Below are positions 1 through 7,000 of a stretch of 20,264 nt of DNA, in pieces. Under the pieces are notes generated by a model. It made no database searches. It was given only the letters and a program-made list of their open reading frames with translations, and was not told the origin of the DNA. Location of the stretch: the IMG/VR virus record IMGVR_UViG_3300037427_002403, positions 1 through 20,264 of that record, one strand, 5' to 3'. A program made the position numbers and the translations under genes. Positions within the stretch are counted from its first letter, which is position 1, and the number at the start of each line of letters is the position of its first letter. This DNA comes from a virus.

Positions 1-146
1 ATCATATATTCTACCGTAGTAGCAACATCATTCATGGCTTCACGTAAATCATATCTCTGACCAGACTCTTGTTTACGCGATACGGTATCCAACAATGTCC
101 AGCGCCATTGTTTCATTGACTTGGAATACCATAGCTTTATATCCAT
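1..146 (-). CDS. Small conserved-type phage protein, N-terminal part
   Basis: This is the N-terminal part of a small protein whose 3' end lies beyond the left edge. Translation from the ATG at 146 gives 48 codons without a stop, starting MDIKLWYSKSMKQWRWTLLD and continuing into a polar, probably helical stretch (LREAMNDVATTVEYM). It is rich in Trp and basic residues early on. I do not recognise a domain. The style, with a short Trp-rich start and a basic-acidic helix, resembles small conserved hypothetical proteins of T4-like cyanophages, but that is an impression and not a match. It starts 10 bases after the stop of the 89-residue gene upstream and is probably co-transcribed with it. The upstream DNA has no clear Shine-Dalgarno; a TAAATAGA motif sits 2 bases before the ATG. 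Confidence is high that the frame is real and none is claimed for function. Confidence 0.7.
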   Translation of the reverse strand, partial: MDIKLWYSKSMKQWRWTLLDTVSRKQESGQRYDLREAMNDVATTVEYM

Positions 147-156
147 AATCTATTTA

Positions 157-426
157 TTAGTCCACAGGCATTAACTCAGGATTTTCCAATTCAAGGTCAA
201 ATATTAGTGGATTGCATTCTTCAGCCATCAAATACTGATATGCTTTAAAAAGATCATCCATCTCCCAAGTTTTCTCTTTGTTGGCAATTTCAATCAAACC
301 TCTATCATATAGTGCTCCATCAGGAAGGTCATCAAATGTAAAGGGAACACCATTTATAAAATACATCTTAACAATCTTTGTACCCTCATCAATCCAAACA
401 TAACGTTCTTCTAATTTATACTTCAT
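157..426 (-). CDS. Hypothetical acidic protein, 89 aa
   Basis: A small acidic protein of unknown function. It opens MKYKLEERYVWIDEG, and the first half looks like a beta-rich fold (YVWIDEGTKIVKMYFINGVPF), followed by an acidic helical second half ending LENPELMPVD. It has no cysteine pair, signal peptide or membrane segment that would suggest a role. The start is well supported: AGGAG lies 7 bases before the ATG. The Shine-Dalgarno is part of a small inverted repeat (see the regulatory entry at 426-439). The gene follows the tRNA by about 25 bases and precedes the partial gene at the left edge, so it is probably read on the transcript from the sigma70-type promoter near 1040. It may be one of the small early proteins that phages use to redirect the host, which is inference from position only. 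Confidence 0.75.
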   Translation of the reverse strand: MKYKLEERYVWIDEGTKIVKMYFINGVPFTFDDLPDGALYDRGLIEIANKEKTWEMDDLFKAYQYLMAEECNPLIFDLELENPELMPVD

Positions 427-439
427 AGGATCACTCCTA
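426..439 (-). promoter_or_regulatory. Shine-Dalgarno inside a small hairpin
   Basis: On the minus strand the bases read TAGGA-GTGA-TCCTA, then TG. The two 5-base arms are perfectly complementary and enclose a GTGA loop, which fits the stable GNRA class. The 5' arm contains the AGGA of the Shine-Dalgarno and the 3' arm ends in the A of the start codon of the 89-residue gene. Folding would hide both ribosome contacts. Whether such a short stem forms in the cell is unknown. Confidence 0.35.
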
Positions 440-451
440 TTTTTTTATATA

Positions 452-524
452 TGCAGGTTGTGAGGATCGAACTCACCTTATCCAAATTATGAGTTTGGTG
501 CATTCACCAGATTGCTAAACCTGC
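452..524 (-). tRNA. tRNA, anticodon CAT (Met elongator or Ile2)
   Basis: A full cloverleaf can be drawn on the minus strand. The acceptor stem is GCAGGTT paired with AACCTGC, followed by discriminator A73. T8 and A9 are present. The D arm has three good pairs (GCA/TGC) and a GG in the loop. The anticodon stem CCAAA/TTTGG is perfect, with loop CTCATAA and anticodon CAT. The variable loop is ATAAG, and the T arm is GTGAG-TTCGATC-CTCAC. The 3' CCA is not encoded. A paired G1-C72 and the lack of three G-C pairs at the base of the anticodon stem argue against an initiator tRNA. CAT could mean elongator Met, or Ile if C34 is modified to lysidine; the identical loop occurs in both types, so I leave it open. 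The 5' end overlaps the last 10 bases of the upstream CDS. Confidence 0.93.
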
Positions 525-700
525 AAACTCAACTGGATAGCGTTATCTTCTGGAATATATGTACTATCATGAAAATTGCAATATTCGTTAAAAGTGATTT
601 TCATCTCTTTATTTGTTAAATTGCAATATTTTGCTGCTTTTGGTATATTCCATTTTGCATGAAATAGCATTTCCATCGCTTTTCTGGTTTCCGGTCTCAT
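515..700 (-). CDS. Hypothetical protein, 61 aa
   Basis: A small protein of unknown function, read from the ATG at 700 and beginning MRPETRKAMEMLFHAKW. I chose this ATG because AAGGA lies about 8 bases upstream. The frame stays open to a TTG at 718, which would add six residues but has no ribosome site of its own that I can see. The middle (IPKAAKYCNLTNKEMKITF) looks like two short helices joined by a turn, faintly like a helix-turn-helix, but it is too short to assign. The TAG stop lies inside the tRNA gene that follows, at its positions 8-10, so message and tRNA overlap by 10 bases. It probably belongs to the early small-gene transcript with the 75-residue gene upstream and the tRNA downstream. 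Confidence 0.7.
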   Translation of the reverse strand: MRPETRKAMEMLFHAKWNIPKAAKYCNLTNKEMKITFNEYCNFHDSTYIPEDNAIQLSLQV

Positions 701-732
701 TTGAAATTTCCTTGCCAAAAGGTAATGGGAGT

Positions 733-766
733 AAAAAAGCCACCGGGATAATTTACCGTCTTTTTT
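733..766. terminator. Possible bidirectional terminator hairpin
   Basis: Between the 75- and 61-residue genes there is an AAAAAAG at 733-739 and a CTTTTTT at 760-766. Between them, CGG (744-746) can pair with CCG (756-758). The structure is symmetric enough to give a T tract in either direction. The GC part of the stem is only 3 bp and there is an uneven internal bulge, so this would be a weak terminator or an RNA-processing hairpin. Confidence 0.3.
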
Positions 767-786
767 GGAATTAAAAGTTAATTTTC

Positions 787-1014
787 CTACAGAGGATCTG
801 CATACACTAGTTCAGTAGTATCATTCAACATCTCTCGCACAAATGTAAGCACACCCATAAACTCATCCATATTCTCACAAACAACCACCTTTTCAGTGCC
901 TAGATTAGAATAAAGATTAAATTTACGACCACTTGTATCAACTACGCATCGTGTTAGATACTCATCCTCTTCGGACTCTACATACAAATTCTTTTCAGTC
1001 TGATCTTCTTGCAT
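787..1014 (-). CDS. Hypothetical acidic protein, 75 aa
   Basis: A small, strongly acidic protein of unknown function. After a charged N-terminus (MQEDQTEKNLYVESEEDEYL) comes a beta-rich region (TRCVVDTSGRKFNLYSNLG, EKVVVCENMDEF) and a helix (MGVLTFVREML). This alpha/beta pattern suggests a compact folded domain. It has two cysteines and no membrane segment. It is the first gene after the perfect sigma70-type promoter at 1037-1065, so it should be expressed early by host RNA polymerase. The predicted leader is about 15 bases and has no strong Shine-Dalgarno, since the nearest GGAG lies about 17 bases before the ATG. A role in host takeover is possible from position and acidity but is speculation. 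Confidence 0.8.
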   Translation of the reverse strand: MQEDQTEKNLYVESEEDEYLTRCVVDTSGRKFNLYSNLGTEKVVVCENMDEFMGVLTFVREMLNDTTELVYADPL

Positions 1015-1033
1015 AAAATTTACAGCACTTCAC

Positions 1034-1047
1034 TCCATTATAATGGA
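1034..1047. repeat. 14-bp perfect palindrome over the -10 box
   Basis: TCCATTATAATGGA is a perfect palindrome and contains the TATAAT -10 box. It could be a repressor or activator half of an operator, or an RNA hairpin in messages crossing from the upstream gene. No known binding protein can be named. Confidence 0.6.
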
Positions 1048-1065
1048 TACAGAGTCCTCTGTCAA
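1037..1065 (-). promoter_or_regulatory. Consensus sigma70-type promoter (early)
   Basis: On the minus strand TTGACA (1065-1060) is followed after exactly 17 bases by TATAAT (1042-1037). Both hexamers match the bacterial consensus in all six positions and the spacing is optimal, which is rare by chance. Transcription should start near 1030, about 15 bases before the ATG at 1014, and proceed to the left through the small genes and the tRNA. It begins 1 base after the stop of the 236-residue virion gene. T4-like phages read early genes with unmodified host polymerase, so this fits an early promoter. Two 14-base inverted repeats overlap it. Confidence 0.88.
1049..1062. repeat. 14-bp inverted repeat over -35 and spacer
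   Basis: ACAGAG-TC-CTCTGT is an inverted repeat with 6-bp arms, beginning one base after the neighbouring palindrome. It overlaps the last bases of the -35 box and half of the spacer. Together the two dyads cover almost the whole promoter. Confidence 0.55.
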
Positions 1066-1776
1066 TCACTTGAAGGTATATTGACCATTATCTCCAGGAT
1101 AATCAGCAGTTGTCAATCCTTCATACTCTGGAATGTTCTTCTCACAATCAATTCTCTCACCATATACGACATAACTACAATTAATTGAACCACCTGCAGC
1201 ATTTTTAACAATCACCTGTGATCCCCACTCCATCTTCTCTACAAAAAGTTCTTGGAAATTTCCAAGTGGAGTTAAAGAAACATCAATTGACTCTGGATCA
1301 ACCAATCCACGCCAGTATTCGGGCAATTTTATTACATTATCATCCTTAAGTTTTCCTCTTACATAAACATCAGCACTAGGACCTTCAATACATACATGCC
1401 TTAATCGATGACCGTCTTTAGTTGGGTGAGGAATATCAAAATTCTTTTTCTCTGTTAAAAGATGATCACCACAAGAAACTTGTGTTGAAGAAGTAATCTC
1501 ACCTAATGCACTAATAGTACCATCCAAATTAATTGCACCACCACCCCAAAGCAAAGAATTCAATTTAACTTGATCAACCATAAAATGTAAATGATACCAT
1601 GGTTCACAAGCTTCTGGATATTTTTCGTCATCTCCAGTCAAACCTTTCATAATATAATCATACCTTGATGATGGTCTCCCCCAATAAGGTCCGTCATCAC
1701 AATTCGGTGATCCTATTTTTGCTGGTACAAAAACAAGAGGATCAGATCCTGATGCAGGGGTTTTTGGTATTGCCAT
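1066..1776 (-). CDS. Fibre-type virion protein, paralogue of the 254-aa protein
   Basis: A 236-residue protein whose last 125 or so residues closely match the end of the 254-residue protein encoded at 2466-3230. Shared blocks include NFDI-HPT, RLRH-C, DVYVRGK, LP-YW-GLVD, SLTP-G, GER--CEK/DGEK and the terminal LT--DYPGDN. The N-terminal half differs (MAIPKTPASGSDPLVFVPAKIGS) and is rich in Gly, Pro and Ser. I know this type of C-terminal domain from putative tail fibre or structural proteins of marine T4-like phages, where it may act in trimer formation or receptor contact, but I cannot name a proven function. It follows the oxygenase gene by 19 bases. A TAAATAGAGT motif lies 9 bases upstream of the ATG, and there is no strong Shine-Dalgarno. 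The early promoter begins directly after its stop. Confidence 0.75.
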   Translation of the reverse strand: MAIPKTPASGSDPLVFVPAKIGSPNCDDGPYWGRPSSRYDYIMKGLTGDDEKYPEACEPWYHLHFMVDQVKLNSLLWGGGAINLDGTISALGEITSSTQVSCGDHLLTEKKNFDIPHPTKDGHRLRHVCIEGPSADVYVRGKLKDDNVIKLPEYWRGLVDPESIDVSLTPLGNFQELFVEKMEWGSQVIVKNAAGGSINCSYVVYGERIDCEKNIPEYEGLTTADYPGDNGQYTFK

Positions 1777-1795
1777 TTTTTTAACTCTATTTAGA

Positions 1796-2464
1796 TTAAC
1801 ATGTTAGCCACATACTAGGATGCGGCATACTTTGGTGGTGAAGATTGTATTCTGCTTTAAGACACAACTTAATATCTCCAGCAATTACATATCGGTCTCT
1901 CTTATTCTCTTTTTTTAAAGTAGAATGCTGCAAAGTGCTTGGAAAGATAACAACTGTTCCTTCATGAGGAGTAATTGTATAGTTGTTACAATTATATCTA
2001 TTAAACTTTTTCATCACATTAAATCGATCACTAGGTTCAAATAGTGCACCTGCTACTTCATTTGTGTTGGTTAATTGATGAACACAAAATTTGTCTGATG
2101 TCTCATCTGATGAAAGATAATATGTAAATGATATATCAGCACCATTATGCGAATGCATATTTAATTGAGGTATATCTTTATTATGATAACCAATCCAAGA
2201 TTTGATAAAATTAATATCTAATTTTTCATGGTCTACTTCTAATAGATCCAAGTATCTACAAACACTTCTCTTAAGAGACTGAAAGAATCCAAGATAACTT
2301 TCATTTAAATGTAAAGAACATTTTCCAGAATTTTCTGGTGTCTCATTATTATATCCATCGAACCATAAAGTTTTTAGTTCATTAAAGTATTCATTTTTAA
2401 ATTCATCATGCACATCAATCCTATCCTGTGCTACCACAGTAGGAAAAACTTCATGGACTTTCAT
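1796..2464 (-). CDS. Putative 2OG-Fe(II) oxygenase, 222 aa
   Basis: Probably a 2-oxoglutarate and iron(II)-dependent dioxygenase of the type often found in cyanophages (the PF13759-like group). The opening MKVHEVFPTVV is typical of the group. Residues 103-117 (MHSHNGADISFTYYL) provide the first metal-ligand segment, with His104 and His106. Residues 168-181 (HEGTVVIFPSTLQH) match the conserved strand leading to the distal ligand His180. Arg189 or Arg191 (KRDRYVIAGDI) would bind the 2-oxoglutarate carboxylate. The length is usual. The classical HxD is not obvious, because the first site reads HSH. It starts 1 base after the preceding fibre-type gene and lies between two paralogues, so it is presumably translated with them. 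The substrate is unknown; hydroxylation of a neighbouring virion protein is one possibility. Confidence 0.8.
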   Translation of the reverse strand: MKVHEVFPTVVAQDRIDVHDEFKNEYFNELKTLWFDGYNNETPENSGKCSLHLNESYLGFFQSLKRSVCRYLDLLEVDHEKLDINFIKSWIGYHNKDIPQLNMHSHNGADISFTYYLSSDETSDKFCVHQLTNTNEVAGALFEPSDRFNVMKKFNRYNCNNYTITPHEGTVVIFPSTLQHSTLKKENKRDRYVIAGDIKLCLKAEYNLHHQSMPHPSMWLTC

Positions 2465-2465
2465 C

Positions 2466-3230
2466 TCAAGTGTTTATATTATATTCACTATTATCGCCTG
2501 GATAGTCCTCTGGTGTCAAGCCCTGGTACTCTGGAATGAGTTTCTCACCATCCTTTCTCTCTCCAAAGATATGATAGTAACAATTGATTGGCATTCCACC
2601 TTGTGCCTGGAGATATACTTTGTCCTCATCAACTCTCTTCACAATAACATTTTGATGAGCACCAATAGGAGTGAGTGATACTGTAATAGATTGTGTGTCT
2701 ACCAATCCTTTCCAATACCTAGGAAGTTCAATCTCTTTTTTATTAGTAACCTTTCCGCGTACATATACATCATTCTGTGGTGCTTCTGGACAAGTATGTC
2801 TTAGTCTCCAACCTTCTATCGTTGGATGTTTAATATCAAAATTCTTCTTTGCTGCTAAGATATGACCACCACAATTAGATATAACATGTCCTTGTGCAAT
2901 CAAATGCATACCAACATTAACATTGCTTGTTGTGTCAACCATTCCCATTAATGCTGAAGGTCCTAAAACACCTAATGAATATGGATTATTAACTCCAGTA
3001 CATAATGCTCCAGGAATCTTTGGAGGTCCAATTAAATCAGAATTTGAACAAGGAGCAACCATCAATGTTGCACCAACAAAAGGCCATGCTGCTGCTGATC
3101 CAACTATTTGTGGACCTTCAATAAAAGATGATCCTCTAATCTTTGTAAGACCTAAACCAAGTGCAATGGGAAGTCCAGCGCCAACAAGTTGCTGACCTCC
3201 TGTTGCTGTATCATCAAACATAAATGACAT
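2466..3230 (-). CDS. Fibre-type virion protein, 254 aa
   Basis: A virion-type protein with two parts. Residues 1 to about 125 are rich in Gly, Ala and Pro with scattered hydrophobic stretches (LVGAGLPIALGLGL, VGATLMVAP). Residues 128-254 form the domain shared with the 236-residue protein at 1066-1776 (KKNFDIKHPTIEGWRLRH, DVYVRGKV, LPRYWKGLVD, SLTPIGAHQN, then PEDYPGDN near the end). The domain is familiar from putative tail fibre or adhesin proteins of marine myoviruses; its exact job is not known to me. An excellent Shine-Dalgarno, AGAGGAGGA, ends about 5 bases before the ATG, so translation should be strong, as expected of a structural protein. The gene is followed by the oxygenase after one base. 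The N-terminal Gly/Pro pattern vaguely recalls spike-tip proteins but lacks a clear PAAR signature. Confidence 0.75.
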   Translation of the reverse strand: MSFMFDDTATGGQQLVGAGLPIALGLGLTKIRGSSFIEGPQIVGSAAAWPFVGATLMVAPCSNSDLIGPPKIPGALCTGVNNPYSLGVLGPSALMGMVDTTSNVNVGMHLIAQGHVISNCGGHILAAKKNFDIKHPTIEGWRLRHTCPEAPQNDVYVRGKVTNKKEIELPRYWKGLVDTQSITVSLTPIGAHQNVIVKRVDEDKVYLQAQGGMPINCYYHIFGERKDGEKLIPEYQGLTPEDYPGDNSEYNINT

Positions 3231-3233
3231 AAT

Positions 3234-3242
3234 TTCCTCCTC
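3234..3242 (-). promoter_or_regulatory. Strong Shine-Dalgarno for the 254-aa gene
   Basis: The minus strand reads AGAGGAGGA shortly before the ATG at 3230. This is the best ribosome site in the window and overlaps the end of the preceding gene's TAG. It fixes the start of the 254-residue protein. Confidence 0.75.
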
Positions 3243-3994
3243 TAATTAACAATAGCATTTTCCATGTAGGCTTTTTGATCACCAAATTTTCCATCTTTTA
3301 GTGAACAACCTACAGTAATACCACGAATGACTTTAGAAATAATTTTTAATTGCCCGTTAGCAACAGCAAATCCATCTTTTGGAGTGGCTATTTTCCAAAG
3401 TTCAGAAGCAGTTACTTGAAATTTCTTACAATCTTTAAAGACTATACTATCATTGGAAGAAAAAACAATATTTCCTTCACCTTCCTTACCTTTAGCAACA
3501 AATTCAATATCGCATGCTTGTATTAAAATTTTTCCATTTCCTGCAATAATATTTAAATTACCATTTTCGGCATAAATCATAGCAGTTTCATCTTTCTTAT
3601 CCTTATCATATCCACACCCGACTTGAAAATTTGTAGGTGCAACAGAAGTTGTATATCCTTTTCGAGGACCAGTTTTATCCATTGAGAATTGATGTCTTCC
3701 ATCAAATCCTTGAAGTTTCATGGCTGCAGTACAAGCAGCAACCTGATCAATAACACCTATTTGCATAGATCCATGCACATTACTATATGTACAAGCAGAG
3801 TAATTAGCTTCTGCACCACTACCATCTCTTACATCTAAATGTCTTGTTGGGGGTGTTGATGTGAAGTTCCCAAAACCACCAGTTGCATTTCTGGTAGAAT
3901 CTGTGGTATTCATTATCCCAGCAACATCAATTAGTTCTCCTGTAGCAGAATCTCTTAATCCAGATTGTGTGTTTGCTGCATTTGAGTATGTCAT
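3242..3994 (-). CDS. Beta-helix-like virion protein, possible spike
   Basis: A 250-residue protein. Its N-terminal third is polar and Thr/Ser/Asn-rich (MTYSNAANTQSGLRDSATG). From about residue 135 it becomes a regular series of short beta strands with Gly/Asn turns: ENGNLNIIAGNGKILIQA, then EGNIVFSSNDSIVFKD, then FQVTASELWKI and GQLKIISKVIRGITVG. This pattern is typical of beta-helices and of the C-terminal spike of T4 gp5 (VxVxGN-like repeats). The gp5 in this window seems to lack such a domain, so this protein could supply the central spike, or it could be a separate baseplate or fibre component. It follows the PA14-module protein by 15 bases, and an AGAGG overlapping that gene's TAG serves as ribosome site. 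Family name unknown; beta-helical fold likely, spike role inferred. Confidence 0.65.
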   Translation of the reverse strand: MTYSNAANTQSGLRDSATGELIDVAGIMNTTDSTRNATGGFGNFTSTPPTRHLDVRDGSGAEANYSACTYSNVHGSMQIGVIDQVAACTAAMKLQGFDGRHQFSMDKTGPRKGYTTSVAPTNFQVGCGYDKDKKDETAMIYAENGNLNIIAGNGKILIQACDIEFVAKGKEGEGNIVFSSNDSIVFKDCKKFQVTASELWKIATPKDGFAVANGQLKIISKVIRGITVGCSLKDGKFGDQKAYMENAIVN

Positions 3995-4009
3995 ATAATA
4001 TTTTTACCT

Positions 4010-7000
4010 CTATACAAGATTCTCAGGAGTACCTGGAATATTAAGTCGTGGATCATTGCTAGTTATGTCAGTACCAGACCTCTGAATAGCAGAAGGACGT
4101 GTAGTTACCTGAGCATCAATACTCTCTTGAAGTGTATCATAAATCTGTACCTTTTGTCCAGGTGTATCATAATATCCTGCATAACGAATACCATTTTCAT
4201 AGAAAACAGCACCATAATATGCACGTCCATCATAATATCCAGTCTGTTTCAATCCAGCCAAATCAGTTACCTGAAGCAATCTAGGATCATCAGGTTCAAC
4301 AATAGGATCTCTAACAGTCCTAAGGATAAGACGTGTTGATATACCTGTTCCTGTATCTGTCTCGATTCTAACAGAAGGTGTAGAAGTAAATCCTCTTCCT
4401 ATACTAATTGTCTCAATCCCTGTAATCTTACCAAAAGGACCACAGATAAGTTTACCTTCATATCCATTACTAGGTTCAACTATTAGTTTATCCTTTGTAC
4501 AATCATAATTCTCTCCACCAAAAGGAACATCAATATCTGTCAACTCTGTTATGACAGATACAGTTGTACCAATACCAACTGGTGGTGTATAAGTATTACC
4601 TCCAGTAATCGTAATAATCTCTTTAACTACACCTTTACCACTGATAGGTTTAGGGCATGGTGGAGCAATCAATATCGCAGAAGCAGCAATTGGATTTGTC
4701 TTCCATGAAGTCATATCAGTTCTCTGAATATTCCTATTATATTTGATTATAAGTGCAAATCCACGTGGGTTATTAATAAAGATCTTGTCGCCTTCATGAG
4801 GAATATTAAGATTATCTACTCGTATTGTATGCTTACCTTTAGAAACCTGTACATTAGTCCACTTACCTACTTTCCAGTAACCATAATCCATTCTCAAGAG
4901 ATGAGAATGAGATCCTGCTACTAACTGATCTCCAATATGAACACTTGCATTATTATCTGCAGCAAATTTAATAGAGTAAATACCACTTTCAGGGAAATCA
5001 ACATTGTGCCACAAATATGTTTTAACCCCTTCAATATCTGGATTGTTAGCATAAAGATCAGGGAACCATGGAGATACAGAATGATGCTGCATATAAGATG
5101 CCCACCGAGTTGGTGTAGACTTATTTCCAGTTGATGGATCTATCGCACCTGCTTCAGTATGATGGAATAATTTTGGTCCTTCATATGTTACACCATTCTT
5201 TGTTGTCCCACTATTAACTCCTCTAAAGATATTGTTTGCTTCTACTTTAAAGATAGCTTTATGACCTGAACCAACAATCCACTTTCCTCTGCTTACAGTA
5301 CATACCAAGTCCTGCCAATCCATATCATCATGTTCTTCCATCTGAAGAACCTTATCACCTTGAGTTCTTAACCTAATACCATGTTTGGTTTGATCACTAC
5401 TCAAAATTACTTCATATTCTTTTCCAATTGTAACTTTTTTTGTAATAGTTTTTCTCAACTGACCACCTTTATACCTCTTCTTCTCATTAATTCCTAGTCC
5501 TGGAATATGAATTCCATTAGCAAACTCTGCACCAGTACTGATATTAAAAGTAACATCTACCTGACCAGTTTGTAAAATAGTTGCACCACCTTGCCAATCA
5601 ATAGTCTTAAAAATATTCTCAAGGATAGTAAAAGATCTTGATATTGGTTTGTTCCATATCTCAACAGTAATATCATGCTTTCCTTGTTTCAAGAAAGTTT
5701 TTATTGGTTTAGGAAAATCAGTTTTAAAGTGCTGCAATTGAGTGATCTCATTATCATCAATCAATACTCTTCCTTTATTATCACCTGTTCCTTTAACAGC
5801 ATAATATCCATCATAACCAATATCAAGAGGCCATGTATTAGTATACACAACTCCAGACCTATCACTACCAGGAGTATCTAAAGGTTTAACTGGAGAAAGT
5901 GCATAACGATCCATAAAATCACTCCATGAACCTCTCCTCTGGCCAGAATGCCCATGCCCTGTTACTGGATACCATCTCTCTGATGCATTTGGAAATCTTG
6001 TTGACCAAATTGGATTGGGAGGACACCTACCTTCTTGTGGTGGTGGAATCTCTTGTGGTGGTGTTGGTTCAGGTGCATCAATTGCAAGTGCTATACCCAT
6101 TGGGTTTTCACACCAAGGTTTTGCTGAAATAACTTCCTTTGTGGTAATTGCGGAGTCAATACTAATAGCAAGCGCCATTGGATTGATACCTTTCATACTA
6201 CCAAACCCATAAAGACCGCCAGGTTTTTGATATAAATCTGCAACAATTTCATATGTTCCTGCCTTAATAGTATGTGTTTCATCATATTCTCCAGTTGACT
6301 TATCAGTATCACCAACAAATCCTTTCTTATTAATAAGTACTTGATCGGCTATTTGTAACTGTACACTATCATCAACTCCTATACGAATTCTATATGATCC
6401 ATCTGCAGGAAACTTAACATTAGGCCATACAATCCTATGTGTTCCTGCATAAGGATTATTAGGCAAATTCGCTACAGGACTAAAAGGAGTGACGCCAAAC
6501 TCGTTTATAAACCCACCTCTACCATAAACATTAGTCCTCCACAGTTGTCTATTGCCTTTACCTATTGAGGAAACAGTATCAAAAACATGCTTCTTTTCAA
6601 TCTCTCTTGCAAGAGTCTTGGATATAACCTTTCTAATTTTAGGAGGAGCATAGAAATAACATACATTACCTGCACTACCACCCCCAGCTTTCTTACCTCT
6701 AAGAGTAATACTCTTTGTTATGCCCTCCTTACCGGATTTATGTATTTTCTCTTTAACCCATGTTGTCTTACCAATCGTAATAGAACGAACTGCTTCACCA
6801 GCATACCCTGGATTATCATCCCACCATAAATTTAAATCAATCTTTCCTCTACCCTCTATACTCCTACCATCACCAGAAAAATTTGCATCTCCTGAGACAA
6901 TAGTAAATCTAACATTGGCATCATCACCATCACTATCCTTTAATTCAATTGTCTTTTTACCATTAGAAACTTTAATAGATTTATTAGCAGAATTTAATTG

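Noticed and set aside
701-718. TTG start adding six residues to the 61-residue protein
   Set aside because: The ATG at 700 has AAGGA at good spacing; the TTG has none.
2923-3195. A 90-codon plus-strand frame opposite the 254-residue gene
   Set aside because: Antisense to a well-supported gene with a strong Shine-Dalgarno; composition reflects the Gly/Pro-rich codons of the other strand.
2466-3230. PAAR spike-tip domain in the 254-residue protein
   Set aside because: The N-terminal half is Gly/Pro-rich, but the repeated PAAR signature and its zinc-binding His/Cys arrangement are not evident.
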